The translations under genes were made by a program, and so were the position numbers. Shown one piece after another: positions 33,850 through 39,763 of a stretch of 39,763 nucleotides of DNA. The DNA is from Clostridia bacterium (GTDB lineage Bacteria > Bacillota > Clostridia > Christensenellales > Aristaeellaceae): positions 1 through 39,763 of the forward strand of contig JAFUXH010000062.1 in the NCBI GenBank assembly GCA_017470945.1, in the 5' to 3' direction. The notes beneath the pieces were generated by a model. That model ran no database searches. It was given only the letters and a program-made list of their open reading frames with translations, and was not told where the DNA came from. How positions within the stretch are numbered: position 1 is the first letter of the stretch; each line of letters begins with the position of its first letter.

Positions 33850-35934
33850 TCAGGAATCGGCGTTTTCCGGCGCGTCCTCTTGCATGCCGGCAATTTTCAG
33901 CATTTCCCGGCGCAGGTAGGCACACAGGCGCTCTTTTTCCTCGTTGGCGTTGATTTCAGCGTTGTAGCGGGTGGGCACGCCGAAGGTCAGGGTGCGGTTG
34001 CGCTTATTGGCGTACAGGGGAATGAACAGGGGGCTTTTGCCGGTTTTGTTGTGATACAATTGGCCGATCATGGCAAAGCCGGTAAAGAATTCCGACACGC
34101 CTTCCCGGGCGTAACGGTGATTTTCGGTGGTATCGGCGTTTTCGGGGAAGAGAAGGATGTTGTCGCCGGCTTCCATGGCGGCGATGGTTTCCCGGAAGGT
34201 CTGCATCAGCTTCCGGGGCTGATCGTGGTACACCGGGATGGCGTCCACCGACTTCATGATCCACACCAGCACCGGGGCGGCGATGGTTTCCATCAGGAAA
34301 TTCAGCACCCGGCGGCGCTTTCCTTTTACGTGCTGGAAGGTGCCGTTCATGGTGCGGTCGGCCACCACCTTGCGGTCCAGCATTTCATAGGTCACCCAGG
34401 GCCTAAAGGAATAGGGCACGTACAGATTGGTGACCACCGGGCCGTAGATTTCCCCGTGGTTGCACACGAACACGCAGGGGATATCCGCATCCAGCTTCAG
34501 GTTTTCCTTTCCCCGGATGCGGTGATAATACAAGGGGCGCAGGATGAGGAACACCACCTTAATGCCATAGTGCTTCAGGCTCCTGCGCACCACCACCGCT
34601 TCCAGCTGGTCGTGCAGCGGGGCGTTGCTGATGCCGTCCCGCCGCAGATCGGTGTATTTTTTTAATTTCTCCATGTGCTGCTGGGTCAGGGGGAAAAGCA
34701 GGGCGAATAAGATGGCCGCCGCCACCAGCAGCAGGGCGGGCAGCGTCAGCAGCGGGCTGAAGGCGCGGAACACATCATCCCAGCTGCCGGGAAAATCATT
34801 GGCGGTAAAGGCGACGATCAGCGTCAGCCCCAGCAGGGCCACCATTTGCCCCAGCAGCGCGGCAAATTCGATGCGCGCCAATTGGGCCACCTCCACGGCG
34901 GGAGAGGGGGGATGGCCGATGCCGAAGGCCGCCACCCGGCGCATATCCTCCTCCATACTGACCAGCACGCGCACACAGGCGGTGGCCCCCATGGTGCACA
35001 GGCCCAGGGATACATAGGCGCTGACGGAGGTGGTGTCATCCAGCGCCCGAATGAACAGGATCAGCCCATACATCCACACGGCCAGGCCGGCCACCATCAA
35101 AAAATTGGGGTCCGATTTGCTGGCGGGGCCCCGGCGCAGCAGGGCGTTGGCCAGGGCGCTGGCGGCGTAAGTGCACAGCAGGGCGATGCCCATGCACACG
35201 ATCAGCGCGTCGGCGGTAACGGCGATGTAGGTATAGCTCATCACCTGGGTCACCTGCAGGGCGGCCACGATGATCAGCATCACCGCCTGGAACATGGCGT
35301 AGGCGTGCACGCTGTGCAGGGCGCGGATCTCCTGCTGCTCCTCTGCCGTCAGCACCGTGCGCTGGGGGCGCAGCCTTTCCAGGGGGAAGGATTCCAAAAT
35401 GCCGCTGACGGCGAAGCCGCCGACCAGCGCCCACACGGTGGCCGTATCCAGAGGGGACAGAAGCAGCATGGTGAGCAGCAGCGGCAAAAACAGCGCCTGA
35501 ATGCCCACGATGCGCAGCAGGATGCGCATGGTTTTCCTGCCCTGGATCAGGGCCCGCTCCAGAATATACCGGGTCAGCCCCGGCCGCAGCACCACGCACA
35601 GCACGATGGCCGCCAGCCGCCAGAAATCGCCGCTTTCCAGCTGGATGGGGAAAATGGTGATCAGCGCCAGCAGCGCCACAAATAATACGCACAGCAGCGC
35701 GGTGGCCAGCCGGCGGAGGGGACGGGATATCACGCCCGTTTGCCGGGAAAAGCGCCAATTGATCAGCATCACGGCGATATAGCTGATCAAATACATGGAG
35801 CCGCCCAGGATGGGCAGCTTGACGATCACGCTGGAGGCGAGCATGCAATACAAATAGGAATAAAGGGTGCCAATGGTCAAGAACCCCCGGGTGGCGCTGT
35901 TCATTTGCTTCATTTGTACCCTGCTCTGTTCCAA
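33850..35934 (-). CDS. Polytopic membrane protein with C-terminal PlsC-like acyltransferase domain
   Basis: This 694-residue protein is read from a TTG start at 35934, chosen because AGGAGG sits 7 nt upstream. ATG codons further upstream precede the promoter. Residues 1-420 contain about ten to eleven membrane spans. Residues 480-690 form a PlsC/lysophospholipid acyltransferase-like domain. Motif I reads CNHGEIYGP (491-499), so the Asp of the usual HX4D is absent (Gly at that place). Motif III is FPEN (596-599) where FPEG is typical, and IPLYA resembles motif IV. Either the catalytic base is supplied differently or the domain no longer acylates. It is co-transcribed with the QueC-like gene. 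The shape suggests a lipid or cell-envelope polymer modifying protein. Substrate unknown. Confidence 0.72.
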   Translation of the reverse strand: MEQSRVQMKQMNSATRGFLTIGTLYSYLYCMLASSVIVKLPILGGSMYLISYIAVMLINWRFSRQTGVISRPLRRLATALLCVLFVALLALITIFPIQLESGDFWRLAAIVLCVVLRPGLTRYILERALIQGRKTMRILLRIVGIQALFLPLLLTMLLLSPLDTATVWALVGGFAVSGILESFPLERLRPQRTVLTAEEQQEIRALHSVHAYAMFQAVMLIIVAALQVTQVMSYTYIAVTADALIVCMGIALLCTYAASALANALLRRGPASKSDPNFLMVAGLAVWMYGLILFIRALDDTTSVSAYVSLGLCTMGATACVRVLVSMEEDMRRVAAFGIGHPPSPAVEVAQLARIEFAALLGQMVALLGLTLIVAFTANDFPGSWDDVFRAFSPLLTLPALLLVAAAILFALLFPLTQQHMEKLKKYTDLRRDGISNAPLHDQLEAVVVRRSLKHYGIKVVFLILRPLYYHRIRGKENLKLDADIPCVFVCNHGEIYGPVVTNLYVPYSFRPWVTYEMLDRKVVADRTMNGTFQHVKGKRRRVLNFLMETIAAPVLVWIMKSVDAIPVYHDQPRKLMQTFRETIAAMEAGDNILLFPENADTTENHRYAREGVSEFFTGFAMIGQLYHNKTGKSPLFIPLYANKRNRTLTFGVPTRYNAEINANEEKERLCAYLRREMLKIAGMQEDAPENADS

Positions 35935-35962
35935 AGAACATCCTCCTTCCATACTGCTCCCT

Positions 35963-35991
35963 ATTGTATCGTTTTTTGACGAAAACCGCAA
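35963..35991 (-). promoter_or_regulatory. Promoter of the acyltransferase/QueC-like operon
   Basis: Minus strand: TTGCGG, 17-bp spacer, TACAAT. Its position downstream of every alternative upstream ATG supports the TTG start at 35934. Confidence 0.65.
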
Positions 35992-36070
35992 GAGGAAGGC
36001 GGCAAAAGCGCGGAAAAAAACTGCCTGCCCGGGCAAATTGCCGAAAAACCGAAAATTTACATCCAGTTCA

Positions 36071-36100
36071 TTGACTGGGCGGAAAGCGGTATGATACAAT
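36071..36100 (+). promoter_or_regulatory. Promoter of the CotH-family gene
   Basis: TTGACT (36071-36076), 18-bp spacer, TACAAT (36095-36100) preceded by TGA (extended -10). The leader to the ATG at 36137 is about 30 nt. No sporulation sigma-factor box is obvious. Confidence 0.7.
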
Positions 36101-36136
36101 CCTTTTTGGGATATGGAACGCCGAGGAGGAAAACGA

Positions 36137-38095
36137 ATGCGCAGATGCTGGCTGATGGCGCTTTTGCTGCTGCTTGCCGCGGCGGGCGCGGCCCGGGAAG
36201 CGCGGGCGGAATTGCAGATCAACGAGATCATGGCCAATAACGGGATCTATGAAAACGGCAGCGCGTATGAATGGGTGGAAATCAAAAATACCGGCGACAA
36301 AAAGGTGTCCATGAAGGGCGTCGCGCTGACCTATACCCGCAACGGGGAAAGCCAGACCTTTGAAATGACCACCGGCACCCTGAGCGCCGGGGGCTACGCC
36401 GTGGTATTCATGATCGAAAACGACACCGCGCCGGCGAAGGGCAAGGATTATTACGCCAACATGGATATTTCCCGCAAGGGCGGCACGTTTTCCCTGATCC
36501 GGGACGGCGAAACGGTGGATACCGTCACCTACGGCCAGCAGTACGGCAATATTTCCTTTGGCCGGGTGGGGGATGGGGCGGATTGGCACTTCATGCCGGA
36601 AGCCACCCGAGGGGCCAAAAACAGCGCCGTGGGCTATGATCACCGCGCGGCGGCGCCAATTTTTTCCGTCACCGGCGGGATGTACGATCAGCCGGGGACC
36701 ATCGAATTGACCGCCCGGGCGGGGGCCCGGATCCGCTACACCCTGGATGGCACCGAGCCCACCGAAAAATCGACGCTGTATGAAGCGCCCATCCCCTACA
36801 GCAAGGCTGTCACCTGCCTGCGGGCCCGGGCGTTCCAGCAGGACGCCCTGCCCTCCGAAACGGTGACCCACACCTACTTTGTGAATCTGGACCGCACCAC
36901 GCCCATCGTTTCCTTGGTGACCGACGATCGATACCTGACCAACAGCAAAACGGGCCTGATGGTGCCGGGCAACGGCAAGGTAAAAAACTACAACCGGAAC
37001 TGGGAATACCCCATCTCTGTGGAATATTTCGATCTGGAGGGGGCGCAGTTGATCAACCAGATCGCCACCTTCCGCATTACTGGGGCCACCAGCCGCAGCT
37101 ACGGGCAGAAAAGCATTTCCATCTTCGCCCGCGCGGCTTATGGGGACAAGTATTTTTCCTTCAATCCCTTTGAAAACCGGGATTCCTATACCGGCTACCG
37201 GGCCCTGACCCTGCGGGCCGCCGGCACCGAAAGCTTCCTGACCCGCTTCCGGGACGCCATGCTGACCGCCCGGGCGGCGGGCCTGAATATCGCCTATCAG
37301 GAAAGCCAAACGGTGGTCGTGTACATCAACGGCCAGTATTGGGGCCAGTACAACCTGCGGGAGCGGATCAACAAGCACTTCCTGGCGCAGTTTGAGGGCA
37401 TCACCGATGACGATACCATCGACGGCGTGACCATCATCAAGGGCCGGGGCGAGGTGCAGCAGGGGGATATCAAGGAGTGGAACGAGCTGATTTCCTTCTG
37501 CAAGAAAAAGAACCTGAACCAGGCGGAGAACCTGGCGTGGATCGAGGATAGGCTGGATATCGATAATTTCTTTACCCACACCGCCATTCAGATGATCACC
37601 GGCAACACGGATATCGGCAACCAACGGTACTACAAATTCCCCGGCGGGAAATGGAAATGCGTGCTGTACGATCTGGACGCCGGGATGCAGAACCTGAAAA
37701 AGGGCCCCATCAGCTATTACAACAAAGCGCCCTCCGCCAGCAGCAAGCTGTTCTACCACGAGCCCTTCGCCGCCCTGATCAAGGTGCCGGCCATGAAGGA
37801 TCGGTTCTTCACCATCATGGGCCAGGTGATCCTACGGTACCTGCCCGACGATCTGACGGCCCAGGTGGACGCCTGGACGGAAAAGCTGGAGCCGCTGATG
37901 GCGGCGCAGATCAAGCGCTGGCCCAAATGCAGCCCCAAATCCATGGCCACGTGGCAATACGAGGTCAAGCAGCTGCGCAAAATGTGCCAGCAGCGCCCAT
38001 CTAAGGTGGTGGATCTGGTGTGCAGCACCTACAAGGTGTCCACCGCCGATAAAAAGAAATATTTCGCCGATTTCTACGCGGCGACGAAGAAATAG
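36137..38095 (+). CDS. Secreted LTD-chitobiase-like-CotH kinase family protein
   Basis: This 652-residue protein has a signal peptide (MRRCWLMALLLLLAAAGAA, cleavage near ARA-EL at residue 24). It has three parts: a lamin-tail-like beta domain (25-165, LQINEIMANN and YEWVEIKNTG); a chitobiase C-terminal-like module (178-250, RIRYTLDGTEPT); and a CotH kinase-like domain (about 255-600, with NGQYWGQYNLRERINKHFL, TIIKGRGEV, FFTHTAIQMI and VLYDLDAGM). Spore-coat CotH phosphorylates coat proteins. Secreted clostridial relatives often carry these accessory domains and may act on cell-surface or cellulosome substrates. The ribosome site is GAGGAGGAAA and sets the start. Monogenic, with a likely terminator at 38175-38206. 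Kinase activity is inferred. Confidence 0.9.
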   Translation: MRRCWLMALLLLLAAAGAAREARAELQINEIMANNGIYENGSAYEWVEIKNTGDKKVSMKGVALTYTRNGESQTFEMTTGTLSAGGYAVVFMIENDTAPAKGKDYYANMDISRKGGTFSLIRDGETVDTVTYGQQYGNISFGRVGDGADWHFMPEATRGAKNSAVGYDHRAAAPIFSVTGGMYDQPGTIELTARAGARIRYTLDGTEPTEKSTLYEAPIPYSKAVTCLRARAFQQDALPSETVTHTYFVNLDRTTPIVSLVTDDRYLTNSKTGLMVPGNGKVKNYNRNWEYPISVEYFDLEGAQLINQIATFRITGATSRSYGQKSISIFARAAYGDKYFSFNPFENRDSYTGYRALTLRAAGTESFLTRFRDAMLTARAAGLNIAYQESQTVVVYINGQYWGQYNLRERINKHFLAQFEGITDDDTIDGVTIIKGRGEVQQGDIKEWNELISFCKKKNLNQAENLAWIEDRLDIDNFFTHTAIQMITGNTDIGNQRYYKFPGGKWKCVLYDLDAGMQNLKKGPISYYNKAPSASSKLFYHEPFAALIKVPAMKDRFFTIMGQVILRYLPDDLTAQVDAWTEKLEPLMAAQIKRWPKCSPKSMATWQYEVKQLRKMCQQRPSKVVDLVCSTYKVSTADKKKYFADFYAATKK

Positions 38096-38110
38096 ATGGC
38101 GACAAACAAA

Positions 38111-38147
38111 GCGTGGGGAAATCACTGCCAGAGTGGTTTCTCTACGC
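38111..38147. repeat. Duplicated stem-loop element, copy 1
   Basis: A 16-bp stem (with G-T pairs) around loop gccag. It shares 27 identical consecutive bases (38114-38140) with copy 2 at 38521-38547. The outer arms differ between copies, but here the changes are compensated (gcgtggg with ctctacgc), which suggests the stem is kept. Confidence 0.8.
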
Positions 38148-38174
38148 CAGACTATCGACAAACCCCAAGGATGC

Positions 38175-38206
38175 ATCGAAGGGGCCTCAGCCCCTTCGAT
38201 TTTATT
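38175..38206 (+). terminator. Likely terminator of the CotH-family gene
   Basis: An 11-bp perfect stem atcgaaggggc / gccccttcgat with loop ctca, followed by ttttatt, 80 bp after the stop. Confidence 0.75.
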
Positions 38207-38260
38207 CCGCAGGCGGCGGCATGTACGTTGCCGAGGGCCGGAATCTGCCGCCGCCTGTGG
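38207..38260. repeat. 15-bp inverted repeat
   Basis: Arms 38207-38221 and 38246-38260 (core caggcggcggca / tgccgccgcctg, one G-T pair) around a 24-nt loop. No T-tract. Confidence 0.65.
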
Positions 38261-38374
38261 CGGATACAGGAAGATGAAGGCCCAATGAGGCACAGAGCCC
38301 AGGGGTCTGCGTTTGCGCTGATTCTTGGGCGACAATGCCGAATTGCGAGGTTCAACCGGAGGTTGCTTCCGCTA

Positions 38375-38444
38375 TCAATTCCTGACCGTAAAATGAGCGT
38401 TCCCGGGCGAATTTGCCCGGGAACGCCATTTTACAAGGAATTGA
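38375..38444. repeat. Compound 70-bp hairpin with 28 paired positions
   Basis: Three coaxial stems: tcaattcct/aggaattga, taaaatg/catttta, and gcgttcccgggc/gcccgggaacgc, separated by small bulges, loop gaattt. A further outer pairing, ttccgct (38367-38373) with agcggaa (38458-38464), would extend it. Confidence 0.8.
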
Positions 38445-38485
38445 TGCATCGAATCAAAGCGGAATCCTGATTCCGATTTGATTTG

Positions 38486-38517
38486 CAGGGTGTCGAAAAC
38501 ACTTTTTCGACACCCTG
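38486..38517. terminator. 14-bp perfect hairpin, probable thiI terminator
   Basis: cagggtgtcgaaaa pairs fully with ttttcgacaccctg around loop cact. It sits about 55 bp beyond the thiI stop (minus strand). The U-rich run lies inside the stem rather than after it, so it may act as a 3' end stabiliser instead. Confidence 0.55.
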
Positions 38518-38520
38518 ACA

Positions 38521-38551
38521 TGGGGAAATCACTGCCAGAGTGGTTTCCCCA
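38521..38551. repeat. Duplicated stem-loop element, copy 2
   Basis: A 13-bp stem (tggggaaatcact with agtggtttcccca, one G-T pair) around loop gccag. Same element and same orientation as copy 1 at 38111-38147. Confidence 0.8.
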
Positions 38552-38570
38552 CGCTTGATGTTTGATCGGT

Positions 38571-39719
38571 TTACAGCTCCACCACTTCCGCGTTGTCCAC
38601 CGCCGTTTGGATCAGGGCGTCCTGATCCAATTTTTCTTCCCCCTTGAGGATCATGGCCATCTTGGGCTTGGTGGCGGGATGGCGGGGGGTGAACACGGTG
38701 CAGCAATCCTCGTAAGGCAGGATGGAGGTTTCGTAGGTGCCGATTTTCCGGGCGTATTCCATGATGTCGATCTTGTCAAAGCCGATCAGGGGCCGGAACA
38801 CGGGCATGTGTACCACTTCGTTGGTGGTGGCCAGGGCTTCCATGGTCTGGCTGGCCACCTGGCCCACGGATTCGCCGGTGATCAGGGCCAGGGCTTCTTC
38901 CTTTTCGGCGATCTTTTCCGCGATGCGCATCATGTAGCGCCGCATGATCAGGGTGGTGTAATCCTCGGGGCATTTTTCGTGAATCTGCATCTGGATTTCC
39001 GTAAAGGGCACCACGTACACCTTCAGGCCGCAGCAGTATTCGCTTAAAATCTTCGCCAGGTCCAGTACCTTTTGCTTGGCAAATTCGCTGGTGTAGGGGA
39101 AGGAATGGTAATGCACCGCCACCAATTGCACGCCGCGCTTGGCGATCATGTACCCGGCCACGGGGCTGTCGATGCCGCCGGATAGAAGCAGGGCCGCTTT
39201 GCCGCCGGTGCCCACCGGCATGCCGCCGGCCGCGGGATACACCCGGCAGTACAGGTACGCCTGATCCCGGATTTCAATGGATAAAATATGCTCCGGGTTC
39301 CGTACGTCCACCTTCAAATGGTCCTCGTTGCGCGTCAGCACGTATTCGCCCACCTTGGCGTTGATCTGGGGCGAATCCAGGAAATAATGCTTGTCGCTGC
39401 GCCGGGCTTCTACCTTGAAGGTGCCGGATAAACCCTGCATCAGCGCGTTGGCCTGCTGGCAAATGCCCTCGAAATCGTCCTTTTCCATTTCGATGGCCGG
39501 GGCGATGGAATGCACGCCGAATACCTTCGCCACCCGGGCCATGCAGCCCTCCGGGTCGCTCATATCGCTGATGAACACCCGGGCGTCGTGGAGCCAAACC
39601 TGGCCGCCGAAGGGCTTGGCGGCTTCCCGCACCCGCTTGACCAGAGCCTTGAGGAAATAGGGCCGGTTCAGGCCCTTTAAATAAATTTCGCCGTAGCGAA
39701 CCATCAATAATTGTCTCAT
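38571..39719 (-). CDS. thiI: tRNA 4-thiouridine synthase ThiI
   Basis: This 382-residue protein lacks the C-terminal rhodanese domain of E. coli ThiI, matching the shorter form found in Bacillus. An N-terminal ferredoxin-like domain (RYGEIYLKGLNR) is followed by a THUMP domain (about 60-165) and a PP-loop ATPase domain with ALLLSGGIDSPVAGYM. It contains TGESVGQVASQTMEAL and PYEDCCTVFTP. It activates U8 of tRNAs for sulfur insertion and may also serve thiamine thiazole synthesis. Such short ThiI proteins usually work with a dedicated cysteine desulfurase often encoded just upstream, which would be outside this window. Ribosome site AAAGGGGA is 11 nt upstream, somewhat far. Confidence 0.96.
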   Translation of the reverse strand: MRQLLMVRYGEIYLKGLNRPYFLKALVKRVREAAKPFGGQVWLHDARVFISDMSDPEGCMARVAKVFGVHSIAPAIEMEKDDFEGICQQANALMQGLSGTFKVEARRSDKHYFLDSPQINAKVGEYVLTRNEDHLKVDVRNPEHILSIEIRDQAYLYCRVYPAAGGMPVGTGGKAALLLSGGIDSPVAGYMIAKRGVQLVAVHYHSFPYTSEFAKQKVLDLAKILSEYCCGLKVYVVPFTEIQMQIHEKCPEDYTTLIMRRYMMRIAEKIAEKEEALALITGESVGQVASQTMEALATTNEVVHMPVFRPLIGFDKIDIMEYARKIGTYETSILPYEDCCTVFTPRHPATKPKMAMILKGEEKLDQDALIQTAVDNAEVVEL

Positions 39720-39763
39720 GTGCGAAGCAATCCCCTTTACCGTCGTTGAAATTTGGATAATAC

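Larger units (their letters stand above)
38096..38570. other. Hairpin-dense intergenic region with duplicated stem-loop
   Basis: This 475-bp stretch between convergent cotH-like and thiI genes contains no credible protein-coding gene. It holds at least six stem-loops with arms of 11-28 bp, two of which are copies of the same element at its two ends, and an 11-bp direct repeat (gatgcatcgaa at 38170-38180 and 38443-38453). The central part (38262-38367) shows no structure I can support. It may be a cluster of repetitive palindromic elements, a structured RNA, or remains of a small mobile element. Confidence 0.7.

Noticed and set aside
36068-37759. Minus-strand open frame of 563 codons under the CotH-family gene
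   Set aside because: No ribosome site or family motif; the plus-strand gene accounts for this DNA.
38096-38570. CRISPR array
   Set aside because: Only two copies of a 27-bp element about 400 bp apart, no regular spacers and no cas genes.
38096-38570. Small protein genes in the intergenic block
   Set aside because: Open frames here have no ribosome sites and run straight through long hairpins.
38571-39719. Truncated ThiI because the rhodanese domain is missing
   Set aside because: Short ThiI without rhodanese is the normal form in Bacillus-type bacteria, and motifs are complete to the end.

Overview
The window looks like chromosomal DNA of a Gram-positive, probably gut- or rumen-dwelling member of the Clostridia (Bacillota). 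This is inferred from strong AGGAGG-type ribosome sites, sigma-A promoters of the TTGACA-17-TATAAT kind, Rho-independent terminators, a YlmC/YmxH-type sporulation-associated protein, secreted CotH, BspA-like and SH3 proteins, and a zinc-ribbon ribosomal protein L28. Base composition is GC-rich (roughly 60% by eye). No rRNA, tRNA, CRISPR array, integrase, transposase or phage structural gene was seen. Genes fill nearly all the sequence, and the longest gene-free stretch is 38,096-38,570.

Layout. 0.2-1.5 kb: glutamate dehydrogenase (minus) with a promoter and leader hairpin. 1.6-3.8 kb: a three-gene minus-strand module of DUF2975 membrane protein, XRE regulator and DUF4173-like membrane protein, behind a promoter flanked by an 8+8 palindrome. 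4.0-8.9 kb: a plus-strand unit with a consensus promoter, a 31-codon leader ORF, an apparent transcription attenuator, a heterodimeric BmrCD-type ABC exporter and a Nudix-GNAT fusion. 9.0-12.7 kb: GH51 and GH127 arabinofuranosidases with a strong terminator between them. 12.8-14.6 kb: a secreted BspA-like/Ig/FN3 protein. 14.6-17.0 kb (minus): a predicted PD-(D/E)XK nuclease fused to a SNF2 ATPase, whose promoter spacer is nearly filled by a palindrome.

17.3-23.1 kb (plus): polA, coaE, a lytic transglycosylase, an orphan peptide-type solute-binding protein and ylmC, mostly overlapping or tightly packed. 23.1-26.1 kb: nrdR, rpmB (minus), murC and a GNAT. 26.2-32.9 kb (minus): a five-repeat SH3 protein, hemW with a DUF5711-like protein, and a SWIM-SNF2 ATPase. 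33.1-35.9 kb (minus): a QueC-like PP-loop protein with a large membrane protein carrying a PlsC-like domain that lacks the usual HX4D Asp. 36.1-38.1 kb: a secreted LTD-chitobiase-like-CotH protein. 38.1-38.6 kb: a hairpin-dense intergenic block bounded by two copies of one hairpin. 38.6-39.7 kb (minus): thiI.

Most of the window is housekeeping or surface biology. The parts that look least described are the leader-peptide attenuator of the ABC exporter, the nuclease-SNF2 fusion with its promoter palindrome, the hairpin-dense repeat block, and the QueC-like/membrane acyltransferase-like pair. All functional statements come from reading motifs by eye. No database search was run.
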